Source of the DNA: Lepidonotus clava
Lineage: Eukaryota; Annelida; Polychaeta; Phyllodocida; Polynoidae
Direction of reading: 5' to 3'
DNA: 64,000 nt
NCBI GenBank assembly: GCA_936440205.1
Contig: OW387145.1
Span: forward strand, 26,539,075 to 26,603,074
The notes under the pieces are model-generated. The model ran no database searches. It was given only the letters and a program-made list of their open reading frames with translations, and was not told the origin of the DNA. Below, piece after piece: positions 1 through 11,800 of the stretch. A program made the translations under genes and the position numbers. Numbering within the stretch: position 1 is the stretch's first letter; every line of letters begins with the position of its first letter.

Positions 1-1750
1 TTCAAAGGCCCTGGAGGTCCTCCATCTTTGAAAACGGACGAAACAACCTGTTGACCCTGTTGGCCCCTTCCCTGACATTGGTTTAGAGTGGTAAAATGCA
101 GGAAAAAAGAACCTCGTCGGAATTTTCAAAAATTGAGGTAAGGCTATATAGCCTTGGCGTTTTTTTCAGCCCTGACGGCTTCCGTCTCGGATCGGGCCGA
201 AACCCGGGGGAAGGGGGCTTCAGATGATGGGGAACGCAGCCCAGCCCAGAGAAGGGGGAAATTCGGACTCTAAGGGGGTTCCACAGGGGTCTGCACTTAC
301 CCCTCCAACTTCGGGAGGCCGGGGGGGTGCCTTCAGCTTTAAAAGTGCAAGAAAAAACCTCATATCCCGAATGCCTACTTGCCCGGCATGGGTTTAGGTG
401 AGGAGGGGAGGTGAAAAGAGGACCTTCATTCTCTTGTCTTTCAAAGGCCCTGGAGGTCCTCCATCTTTGAAAACGGACGAAACAACCTGTTGACCCTGTT
501 GGCCCCTTCCCTGACATTGGTTTAGAGTGGTAAAATGCAGGAAAAAAGAACCTCGTCGGAATTTTCAAAAATTGAGGTAAGGCTATAGCCTTGGCGTTTT
601 TTTCAGCCCTGACGGCTTCCGTCTCGGATCGGGCCGAAACCCGGGGGAAGGGGGCTTCAGATGATGGGGAACGCAGCCCAGCCCAGAGAAGGGGGAAATT
701 CGGACTCTAAGGGGGTTCCACAGGGGTCTGCACTTACCCCTCCAACTTCGGGAGGCCGGGGGGGTGCCTTCAGCTTTAAAAGTGCAAGAAAAAACCTCAT
801 ATCCCGAATGCCTACTTGCCCGGCATGGGTTTAGGTGAGGAGGGGAGGTGAAAAGAGGACCTTCATTCTCTTGTCTTTCAAAGGCCCTGGAGGTCCTCCA
901 TCTTTGAAAACGGACGAAACAACCTGTTGACCCTGTTGGCCCCTTCCCTGACATTGGTTTAGAGTGGTAAAATGCAGGAAAAAAGAACCTCGTCGGAATT
1001 TTCAAAAATTGAGGTAAGGCTATAGCCTTGGCGTTTTTTTCAGCCCTGACGGCTTCCGTCTCGGATCGGGCAGAAACCCGGGGGAAGGGGGCTTCAGATG
1101 ATGGGGAACGCAGCCCAGCCCAGAGAAGGGGGAAATTCGGACTCTAAGGGGGTTCCACAGGGGTCTGCACTTACCCCTCCAACTTCGGGAGGCCCGGGGG
1201 GTGCCTTCAGCTTTAAAAGTGCAAGAAAAAACCTCATATCCCGAATGCCTACTTGCCCGGCATGGGTTTAGGTGAGGAGGGGAGGTGAAAAGAGGACCTT
1301 CATTCTCTTGTCTTTCAAAGGCCCTGGAGGTCCTCCATCTTTGAAAACGGACGAAACAACCTGTTGACCCTGTTGGCCCCTTCCCTGACATTGGTTTAGA
1401 GTGGTAAAATGCAGGAAAAAAGAACCTCGTCGGAATTTTCAAAAATTGAGGTAAGGCTATAGCCTTGGCGTTTTTTTCAGCCCTGACGGCTTCCGTCTCG
1501 GATCGGGCCGAAACCCGTGGGAAGGGGGCTTCAGATGATGGGGAACGCAGCCCAGCCCAGAGAAGGGGGAAATTCGGACTCTAAGGGGGTTCCACAGGGG
1601 TCTGCACTTACCCCTCCAACTTCGGGAGGCCCGGGGGGTGCCTTCAGCTTTAAAAGTGCAAGAAAAAACCTCATATCCCGAATGCCTACTTGCCCGGCAT
1701 GGGTTTAGGTGAGGAGGGGAGGTGAAAAGAGGACCTTCATTCTCTTGTCT
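1..1750. repeat. Higher-order repeat block 1 (A-B-C-D)
   Basis: Monomers lie at 1-439 (A), 440-876 (B), 877-1313 (C) and 1314-1750 (D). This is the reference arrangement used to describe the other blocks. Its left neighbour is outside the window. Confidence 0.93.
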
Positions 1751-3062
1751 TTCAAAGGCCCTGGAGGTCCTCCATCTTTGAAAACGGACGAAACAACCTG
1801 TTGACCCTGTTGGCCCCTTCCCTGACATTGGTTTAGAGTGGTAAAATGCAGGAAAAAAGAACCTCGTCGGAATTTTCAAAAATTGAGGTAAGGCTATATA
1901 GCCTTGGCGTTTTTTTCAGCCCTGACGGCTTCCGTCTCGGATCGGGCCGAAACCCGGGGGAAGGGGGCTTCAGATGATGGGGAACGCAGCCCAGCCCAGA
2001 GAAGGGGGAAATTCGGACTCTAAGGGGGTTCCACAGGGGTCTGCACTTACCCCTCCAACTTCGGGAGGCCGGGGGGGTGCCTTCAGCTTTAAAAGTGCAA
2101 GAAAAAACCTCATATCCCGAATGCCTACTTGCCCGGCATGGGTTTAGGTGAGGAGGGGAGGTGAAAAGAGGACCTTCATTCTCTTGTCTTTCAAAGGCCC
2201 TGGAGGTCCTCCATCTTTGAAAACGGACGAAACAACCTGTTGACCCTGTTGGCCCCTTCCCTGACATTGGTTTAGAGTGGTAAAATGCAGGAAAAAAGAA
2301 CCTCGTCGGAATTTTCAAAAATTGAGGTAAGGCTATAGCCTTGGCGTTTTTTTCAGCCCTGACGGCTTCCGTCTCGGATCGGGCAGAAACCCGGGGGAAG
2401 GGGGCTTCAGATGATGGGGAACGCAGCCCAGCCCAGAGAAGGGGGAAATTCGGACTCTAAGGGGGTTCCACAGGGGTCTGCACTTACCCCTCCAACTTCG
2501 GGAGGCCCGGGGGGTGCCTTCAGCTTTAAAAGTGCAAGAAAAAACCTCATATCCCGAATGCCTACTTGCCCGGCATGGGTTTAGGTGAGGAGGGGAGGTG
2601 AAAAGAGGACCTTCATTCTCTTGTCTTTCAAAGGCCCTGGAGGTCCTCCATCTTTGAAAACGGACGAAACAACCTGTTGACCCTGTTGGCCCTTTCCTGA
2701 CATTGGTTTAGAGTGGTAAAATGCAGGAAAAAAGAACCTCGTCGGAATTTTCAAAAATTGAGGTAAGGCTATAGCCTTGGCGTTTTTTTCAGCCCTGACG
2801 GCTTCCGTCTCGGATCGGGCCGAAACCCGTGGGAAGGGGGCTTCAGATGATGGGGAACGCAGCCCAGCCCAGAGAAGGGGGAAATTCGGACTCTAAGGGG
2901 GTTCCACAGGGGTCTGCACTTACCCCTCCAACTTCGGGAGGCCCGGGGGGTGCCTTCAGCTTTAAAAGTGCAAGAAAAAACCTCATATCCCGAATGCCTA
3001 CTTGCCCGGCATGGGTTTAGGTGAGGAGGGGAGGTGAAAAGAGGACCTTCATTCTCTTGTCT
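1751..3062. repeat. Higher-order repeat block 2, B monomer missing (A-C-D)
   Basis: Monomers lie at 1751-2189 (A), 2190-2626 (C) and 2627-3062 (D). The B monomer is absent. D is one base short because GGCCCCTTCCCTG reads GGCCCTTTCCTG near 2690. The block is 1312 bp instead of 1750, as one unequal crossover between monomers would produce. Confidence 0.92.
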
Positions 3063-4812
3063 TTCAAAGGCCCTGGAGGTCCTCCATCTTTGAAAACGGA
3101 CGAAACAACCTGTTGACCCTGTTGGCCCCTTCCCTGACATTGGTTTAGAGTGGTAAAATGCAGGAAAAAAGAACCTCGTCGGAATTTTCAAAAATTGAGG
3201 TAAGGCTATATAGCCTTGGCGTTTTTTTCAGCCCTGACGGCTTCCGTCTCGGATCGGGCCGAAACCCGGGGGAAGGGGGCTTCAGATGATGGGGAACGCA
3301 GCCCAGCCCAGAGAAGGGGGAAATTCGGACTCTAAGGGGGTTCCACAGGGGTCTGCACTTACCCCTCCAACTTCGGGAGGCCGGGGGGGTGCCTTCAGCT
3401 TTAAAAGTGCAAGAAAAAACCTCATATCCCGAATGCCTACTTGCCCGGCATGGGTTTAGGTGAGGAGGGGAGGTGAAAAGAGGACCTTCATTCTCTTGTC
3501 TTTCAAAGGCCCTGGAGGTCCTCCATCTTTGAAAACGGACGAAACAACCTGTTGACCCTGTTGGCCCCTTCCCTGACATTGGTTTAGAGTGGTAAAATGC
3601 AGGAAAAAAGAACCTCGTCGGAATTTTCAAAAATTGAGGTAAGGCTATAGCCTTGGCGTTTTTTTCAGCCCTGACGGCTTCCGTCTCGGATCGGGCCGAA
3701 ACCCGGGGGAAGGGGGCTTCAGATGATGGGGAACGCAGCCCAGCCCAGAGAAGGGGGAAATTCGGACTCTAAGGGGGTTCCACAGGGGTCTGCACTTACC
3801 CCTCCAACTTCGGGAGGCCGGGGGGGTGCCTTCAGCTTTAAAAGTGCAAGAAAAAACCTCATATCCCGAATGCCTACTTGCCCGGCATGGGTTTAGGTGA
3901 GGAGGGGAGGTGAAAAGAGGACCTTCATTCTCTTGTCTTTCAAAGGCCCTGGAGGTCCTCCATCTTTGAAAACGGACGAAACAACCTGTTGACCCTGTTG
4001 GCCCCTTCCCTGACATTGGTTTAGAGTGGTAAAATGCAGGAAAAAAGAACCTCGTCGGAATTTTCAAAAATTGAGGTAAGGCTATAGCCTTGGCGTTTTT
4101 TTCAGCCCTGACGGCTTCCGTCTCGGATCGGGCAGAAACCCGGGGGAAGGGGGCTTCAGATGATGGGGAACGCAGCCCAGCCCAGAGAAGGGGGAAATTC
4201 GGACTCTAAGGGGGTTCCACAGGGGTCTGCACTTACCCCTCCAACTTCGGGAGGCCCGGGGGGTGCCTTCAGCTTTAAAAGTGCAAGAAAAAACCTCATA
4301 TCCCGAATGCCTACTTGCCCGGCATGGGTTTAGGTGAGGAGGGGAGGTGAAAAGAGGACCTTCATTCTCTTGTCTTTCAAAGGCCCTGGAGGTCCTCCAT
4401 CTTTGAAAACGGACGAAACAACCTGTTGACCCTGTTGGCCCCTTCCCTGACATTGGTTTAGAGTGGTAAAATGCAGGAAAAAAGAACCTCGTCGGAATTT
4501 TCAAAAATTGAGGTAAGGCTATAGCCTTGGCGTTTTTTTCAGCCCTGACGGCTTCCGTCTCGGATCGGGCCGAAACCCGTGGGAAGGGGGCTTCAGATGA
4601 TGGGGAACGCAGCCCAGCCCAGAGAAGGGGGAAATTCGGACTCTAAGGGGGTTCCACAGGGGTCTGCACTTACCCCTCCAACTTCGGGAGGCCCGGGGGG
4701 TGCCTTCAGCTTTAAAAGTGCAAGAAAAAACCTCATATCCCGAATGCCTACTTGCCCGGCATGGGTTTAGGTGAGGAGGGGAGGTGAAAAGAGGACCTTC
4801 ATTCTCTTGTCT
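3063..4812. repeat. Higher-order repeat block 3 (A-B-C-D)
   Basis: Monomers lie at 3063-3501 (A), 3502-3938 (B), 3939-4375 (C) and 4376-4812 (D). The block looks identical to block 1 on reading. Confidence 0.92.
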
Positions 4813-6562
4813 TTCAAAGGCCCTGGAGGTCCTCCATCTTTGAAAACGGACGAAACAACCTGTTGACCCTGTTGGCCCCTTCCCTGACATTGGTTTAGAG
4901 TGGTAAAATGCAGGAAAAAAGAACCTCGTCGGAATTTTCAAAAATTGAGGTAAGGCTATATAGCCTTGGCGTTTTTTTCAGCCCTGACGGCTTCCGTCTC
5001 GGATCGGGCCGAAACCCGGGGGAAGGGGGCTTCAGATGATGGGGAACGCAGCCCAGCCCAGAGAAGGGGGAAATTCGGACTCTAAGGGGGTTCCACAGGG
5101 GTCTGCACTTACCCCTCCAACTTCGGGAGGCCGGGGGGGTGCCTTCAGCTTTAAAAGTGCAAGAAAAAACCTCATATCCCGAATGCCTACTTGCCCGGCA
5201 TGGGTTTAGGTGAGGAGGGGAGGTGAAAAGAGGACCTTCATTCTCTTGTCTTTCAAAGGCCCTGGAGGTCCTCCATCTTTGAAAACGGACGAAACAACCT
5301 GTTGACCCTGTTGGCCCCTTCCCTGACATTGGTTTAGAGTGGTAAAATGCAGGAAAAAAGAACCTCGTCGGAATTTTCAAAAATTGAGGTAAGGCTATAG
5401 CCTTGGCGTTTTTTTCAGCCCTGACGGCTTCCGTCTCGGATCGGGCCGAAACCCGGGGGAAGGGGGCTTCAGATGATGGGGAACGCAGCCCAGCCCAGAG
5501 AAGGGGGAAATTCGGACTCTAAGGGGGTTCCACAGGGGTCTGCACTTACCCCTCCAACTTCGGGAGGCCGGGGGGGTGCCTTCAGCTTTAAAAGTGCAAG
5601 AAAAAACCTCATATCCCGAATGCCTACTTGCCCGGCATGGGTTTAGGTGAGGAGGGGAGGTGAAAAGAGGACCTTCATTCTCTTGTCTTTCAAAGGCCCT
5701 GGAGGTCCTCCATCTTTGAAAACGGACGAAACAACCTGTTGACCCTGTTGGCCCCTTCCCTGACATTGGTTTAGAGTGGTAAAATGCAGGAAAAAAGAAC
5801 CTCGTCGGAATTTTCAAAAATTGAGGTAAGGCTATAGCCTTGGCGTTTTTTTCAGCCCTGACGGCTTCCGTCTCGGATCGGGCAGAAACCCGGGGGAAGG
5901 GGGCTTCAGATGATGGGGAACGCAGCCCAGCCCAGAGAAGGGGGAAATTCGGACTCTAAGGGGGTTCCACAGGGGTCTGCACTTACCCCTCCAACTTCGG
6001 GAGGCCCGGGGGGTGCCTTCAGCTTTAAAAGTGCAAGAAAAAACCTCATATCCCGAATGCCTACTTGCCCGGCATGGGTTTAGGTGAGGAGGGGAGGTGA
6101 AAAGAGGACCTTCATTCTCTTGTCTTTCAAAGGCCCTGGAGGTCCTCCATCTTTGAAAACGGACGAAACAACCTGTTGACCCTGTTGGCCCCTTCCCTGA
6201 CATTGGTTTAGAGTGGTAAAATGCAGGAAAAAAGAACCTCGTCGGAATTTTCAAAAATTGAGGTAAGGCTATAGCCTTGGCGTTTTTTTCAGCCCTGACG
6301 GCTTCCGTCTCGGATCGGGCCGAAACCCGTGGGAAGGGGGCTTCAGATGATGGGGAACGCAGCCCAGCCCAGAGAAGGGGGAAATTCGGACTCTAAGGGG
6401 GTTCCACAGGGGTCTGCACTTACCCCTCCAACTTCGGGAGGCCCGGGGGGTGCCTTCAGCTTTAAAAGTGCAAGAAAAAACCTCATATCCCGAATGCCTA
6501 CTTGCCCGGCATGGGTTTAGGTGAGGAGGGGAGGTGAAAAGAGGACCTTCATTCTCTTGTCT
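4813..6562. repeat. Higher-order repeat block 4 (A-B-C-D)
   Basis: Monomers lie at 4813-5251 (A), 5252-5688 (B), 5689-6125 (C) and 6126-6562 (D), exactly 1750 bp from block 3. Confidence 0.92.
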
Positions 6563-8312
6563 TTCAAAGGCCCTGGAGGTCCTCCATCTTTGAAAACGGA
6601 CGAAACAACCTGTTGACCCTGTTGGCCCCTTCCCTGACATTGGTTTAGAGTGGTAAGATGCAGGAAAAAAGAACCTCGTCGGAATTTTCAAAAATTGAGG
6701 TAAGGCTATATAGCCTTGGCGTTTTTTTCAGCCCTGACGGCTTCCGTCTCGGATCGGGCCGAAACCCGGGGGAAGGGGGCTTCAGATGATGGGGAACGCA
6801 GCCCAGCCCAGAGAAGGGGGAAATTCGGACTCTAAGGGGGTTCCACAGGGGTCTGCACTTACCCCTCCAACTTCGGGAGGCCGGGGGGGTGCCTTCAGCT
6901 TTAAAAGTGCAAGAAAAAACCTCATATCCCGAATGCCTACTTGCCCGGCATGGGTTTAGGTGAGGAGGGGAGGTGAAAAGAGGACCTTCATTCTCTTGTC
7001 TTTCAAAGGCCCTGGAGGTCCTCCATCTTTGAAAACGGACGAAACAACCTGTTGACCCTGTTGGCCCCTTCCCTGACATTGGTTTAGAGTGGTAAAATGC
7101 AGGAAAAAAGAACCTCGTCGGAATTTTCAAAAATTGAGGTAAGGCTATAGCCTTGGCGTTTTTTTCAGCCCTGACGGCTTCCGTCTCGGATCGGGCCGAA
7201 ACCCGGGGGAAGGGGGCTTCAGATGATGGGGAACGCAGCCCAGCCCAGAGAAGGGGGAAATTCGGACTCTAAGGGGGTTCCACAGGGGTCTGCACTTACC
7301 CCTCCAACTTCGGGAGGCCGGGGGGGTGCCTTCAGCTTTAAAAGTGCAAGAAAAAACCTCATATCCCGAATGCCTACTTGCCCGGCATGGGTTTAGGTGA
7401 GGAGGGGAGGTGAAAAGAGGACCTTCATTCTCTTGTCTTTCAAAGGCCCTGGAGGTCCTCCATCTTTGAAAACGGACGAAACAACCTGTTGACCCTGTTG
7501 GCCCCTTCCCTGACATTGGTTTAGAGTGGTAAAATGCAGGAAAAAAGAACCTCGTCGGAATTTTCAAAAATTGAGGTAAGGCTATAGCCTTGGCGTTTTT
7601 TTCAGCCCTGACGGCTTCCGTCTCGGATCGGGCAGAAACCCGGGGGAAGGGGGCTTCAGATGATGGGGAACGCAGCCCAGCCCAGAGAAGGGGGAAATTC
7701 GGACTCTAAGGGGGTTCCACAGGGGTCTGCACTTACCCCTCCAACTTCGGGAGGCCCGGGGGGTGCCTTCAGCTTTAAAAGTGCAAGAAAAAACCTCATA
7801 TCCCGAATGCCTACTTGCCCGGCATGGGTTTAGGTGAGGAGGGGAGGTGAAAAGAGGACCTTCATTCTCTTGTCTTTCAAAGGCCCTGGAGGTCCTCCAT
7901 CTTTGAAAACGGACGAAACAACCTGTTGACCCTGTTGGCCCCTTCCCTGACATTGGTTTAGAGTGGTAAAATGCAGGAAAAAAGAACCTCGTCGGAATTT
8001 TCAAAAATTGAGGTAAGGCTATAGCCTTGGCGTTTTTTTCAGCCCTGACGGCTTCCGTCTCGGATCGGGCCGAAACCCGTGGGAAGGGGGCTTCAGATGA
8101 TGGGGAACGCAGCCCAGCCCAGAGAAGGGGGAAATTCGGACTCTAAGGGGGTTCCACAGGGGTCTGCACTTACCCCTCCAACTTCGGGAGGCCCGGGGGG
8201 TGCCTTCAGCTTTAAAAGTGCAAGAAAAAACCTCATATCCCGAATGCCTACTTGCCCGGCATGGGTTTAGGTGAGGAGGGGAGGTGAAAAGAGGACCTTC
8301 ATTCTCTTGTCT
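6563..8312. repeat. Higher-order repeat block 5 (A-B-C-D)
   Basis: Monomers lie at 6563-7001 (A), 7002-7438 (B), 7439-7875 (C) and 7876-8312 (D). The A monomer carries a private A-to-G change, GGTAAGATG instead of GGTAAAATG, near 6657. It is one of the very few differences between blocks. Confidence 0.92.
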
Positions 8313-8829
8313 TTCAAAGGCCCTGGAGGTCCTCCATCTTTGAAAACGGACGAAACAACCTGTTGACCCTGTTGGCCCCTTCCCTGACATTGGTTTAGAG
8401 TGGTAAAATGCAGGAAAAAAGAACCTCGTCGGAATTTTCAAAAATTGAGGTAAGGCTATAGCCTTGGCGTTTTTTTCAGCCCTGACGGCTTCCGTCTCGG
8501 ATCGGGCCGAAACCCGGGGGAAGGGGGCTTCAGATGATGGGGAACGCAGCCCAGCCCAGAGAAGGGGGAAATTCGGACTCTAAGGGGGTTCCACAGGGGT
8601 CTGCACTTACCCCTCCAACTTCGGGAGGCCGGGGGGGTGCCTTCAGCTTTAAAAGTGCAAGAAAAAACCTCATATCCCGAATGCCTACTTGCCCGGCATG
8701 GGTTTAGGTGAGGAGGGGAGGTGAAAAGAGGACCTTCATTCTCTTGTCTTTCAAAGGCCCTGGAGGTCCTCCATCTTTGAAAACGGACGAAACAACCTGT
8801 TGACCCTGTTGGCCCCTTCCCTGACATTG
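8313..8829. repeat. Terminal B-type monomer, 80-bp partial monomer and array edge
   Basis: After the last D monomer comes a B-type monomer (8313-8749, no TATATA form, GGCCGGGGGGG run), so A is skipped. A partial monomer follows at 8750-8829 and ends in CTGACATTG, where intact monomers continue GTTTAGAGTGG. Unrelated AT-rich DNA starts at 8830. Confidence 0.9.
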
Positions 8830-11800
8830 AGATCTGTGTTGTTGGTATTATGATGGATATTATCTAGACATTGCTGAACAAAAGGTTCTTCATTGGAGGA
8901 ACTGTGCAGATCATCAAGTTTTATATTCTGCACTCAAAGTTGAATGTGATGGAGGTACATAGTCAATAACTTTTCACTCGTGTACTCTGTTTTGATAAAG
9001 ACAATGATAATTAGATGATAAGCAAAAGAATTTAAGGTAACATGCGCTATGGAATGTTTTCTAATTTCAAGTCCCACAACAACAAAAAAACATTTGAAAG
9101 TTGGGCATTAATTAGTGGCATGCCTCTTTCATCTGGCCAACACTAAAAAACAGCAGCACACCAATGTCTGGTCACTTGTTTGTGCCCTTTATCAGCTGTG
9201 GACAGGAGTCTAGGTGGTGACCTTGACCATCGATGACCTTTTCCTGTCACCCTGGCTATCTACAGCCACCCATACGCCAACAGATGACCGTCACCTTTCC
9301 GTCTTGTGAAGAAATACCCTGATAAGCGTATCTCGGTTCTGTCAACTCTGTAAGCTTGGGTACCGGAGGCCTTGAAGATAACAGAAGTAAGGACATGTCA
9401 TCACGTGCAGTGGCAGATCGAGACATTTCCAAAGAAAAAAAAAGAGAGGGGGGGGGGGGGGGTTCCTATCATTACATTTTGCGACGCACTCTCCGGGAGC
9501 TTGAATTTCATATATAAAAAATTGATGTTCGGTTTAAAAAAAAAATTGGGGGGGGGGGGGGGGGGGTTGTTGCTCAGGCTCCGTCAATCCAGTTTGACAA
9601 CATCAAAATATTTCAATGTTTTATAATTTTCTATAATATGTCACAAATAATTGTCAAACATTTATCACATACAGAGTTAATGCTCAGCTTGGTAATATTG
9701 GGTTCCTTGAAATTGAACCTAGGTTCTCATTTAAATGCATATATGATTGCCGATACGTCTCTGCCCCTTCCTTGTCCGTCCCTAAGCATTATGAAGGGTC
9801 ATTTGCATCGATTTAGGTTATGCAGGACACCTGGACTTGGAATGGGTTTCCTGATGAGCCTTATCGAGCCTTTGTTTCTGTGACAAGTTCATGCCATCAT
9901 GGTGATGGTGTCACCTGGTGGATTATCTAAACCTAATGGCGTAACTTGTAGATCTCATGGAACCAAATACTTTCCTGTATAGTTTAATATAGCCTATCTT
10001 AAAAATGAAATTCCAAACATTGCAACACCTTAAAGTCACTCAGTAACCTATTGAGAAATCTGTGGGACACAAAATATCAAAATTTGAGGGTAAGTTGACT
10101 GTGAAAATGTTTCACAATCTAGAGTCCCAGATATTGACCTACCCTCATTTAAGAAGTTTTGCAGCAACTAAATTCATGGAGCACAGAGCCCATTTTAAAA
10201 CCCCACTGACATTTACATTTACCAAACACCCCGGCCATGTCATGGATTCTTTTCATAAAATAATTCGGAGATAGTAGGGGGTATCATGTGAATTCTAATT
10301 CTGCATTATTATTTTATCCTATGCCATTTTCAGCCACTCAGAGACTGGCATACCCTTCACCTCGGGACAGAAAGTTGTAGGACACTGGCAGATGGCGCCA
10401 CAAGAAAAACACATTTTATTGCCTGCTTAATACTGGATAATAACATTCTTCCCAAATATAATTACCGTTTATCTATTAAAATATAGCTCTTCGTAAAATA
10501 TTAGAGGACAATCAAACAACCAATATCAGTAAGACTAAACTTTCAATTCTGGGACTCTAAATAATGGGTAAACTTATTTTCATGATTATCAGAAGAGAGT
10601 AAATATGCATATTATCAACAGCTTTTCAACATTACGATGATAGTCGCAATTGTTCACATTAACTTAAGTTATTTTTAAACCCTTATCGATCCCCGAACTA
10701 CATTTTCCAGAGTAATGATATTCCACGTGGAGCAAACTAAATGCCCCTAGTGAGCAATTAAAAATTGCTTGCGAGTTGCTCACATTGAGTCCTTGCAACA
10801 CTTGATAACTTGATCTTTGTATTCAAAGGAATACAAATGACAGGACAGTATTGTTGGAAATCCTATTAAATTGTGGACCCGAAGATAAAACCTACAATAA
10901 TACCGGTTAGAACTCGCAGAGCATCGCAAGAAAATAATTTAACATGCTGAATTTACATGCAACTGTGGGTGAATCATGAACATATCGTCTTTAACATAAT
11001 CCATGTTCACAGAGATATATTGCCTATCACACGAAAGCTTATTTTATTAAGCACAGAATGGTGAAAAACGTTTGACAATCGGTTGGTACTCACTAGAGAT
11101 ACCCTGGAATCGCTATCTAATTATCTGACATATTGGATATGCAAAATTTTGCAAGGGAATGGCAAGAAGTTCGATTCTGTCATGAACCGATCGTGACTGC
11201 GCACTTGCGTAGGGCGTCGGGGGTCGTTATTCTGTCGTATAAAATCACTGATGAAATGGAAAACTGTCATTTTATGTATGGCGATTGCAAGTCTTCGCCA
11301 TCGCACTGTGAGGCCAGGACTTAAGCCTATTTTTGAATCATTATCGACCTCTAAAGCGCTATATTTTAGTCAAAGGGGTTAGGATAGGCTAATAGCCATA
11401 ATATTTCACCGTTCTTTTGGCCATTGCCTGTGATAGGAGGGACATTCCATGTTGTTTTGTCCGTAAACTTTCAGAGCCAAAAATGAGCCATCTGATAGAG
11501 GCTTATGGGTACCAGCAGAGCAGGCTAAACGACCCTGCCTGGACAGGGATGTTTCCATTGGCGGATACAAGGGATACCGGAAAAAGGAGGGTCCGCATTC
11601 AGATTAAGTACCAAAGAATTGCACATACGCATGCGCAGCTCAGCCCAAAGAGGGGGCAAAACGGTCCAAGATAATCGCAGGAGAAAATGTATTGTACGTT
11701 TCTTTTAACCTCTTTTCTAAACTAGCCTCGTACACAGCGTTTCATTAAAATTAGTTTGCATCAACCTTAATGAGTATGAACCTTGGACCTACATCTTTTA

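Larger units (their letters stand above)
1..8829. repeat. Satellite array, 437/439-bp monomer in a 1750-bp four-monomer higher-order repeat
   Basis: Twenty complete monomers and an 80-bp partial one lie head to tail. Starting each monomer at TTCAAAGGCC, four types recur in the order A-B-C-D. A is 439 bp with GGCTATATAGCC. B is 437 bp with GGCTATAGCC and a GGCCGGGGGGG run. C has GGGCAGAAACCC. D has ACCCGTGGG. The set repeats every 1750 bp with almost no differences between blocks. The array is GC-rich against AT-rich flanks. Long open frames occur on the minus strand in nearly every monomer and on the plus strand in D monomers. The monomer length is not a multiple of three and no homology is recognised, so I treat it as non-coding satellite. 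It continues past the left edge. Confidence 0.97.

Noticed and set aside
83-8827. Repeated 140- and 161-codon minus-strand frames as a tandem gene family
   Set aside because: They are products of the satellite monomer, shift frame from copy to copy, cover low-complexity proline/serine-rich sequence and match no protein I recognise.
1-8829. 5S rRNA, snRNA or rDNA spacer identity for the tandem monomer
   Set aside because: I compared it from memory with 5S, U1 and U2 sequences and with typical internal promoters and found no match.
8751-8933. 60-codon frame across the satellite edge
   Set aside because: It joins satellite and flank by chance, with no homology and no splice or start context.
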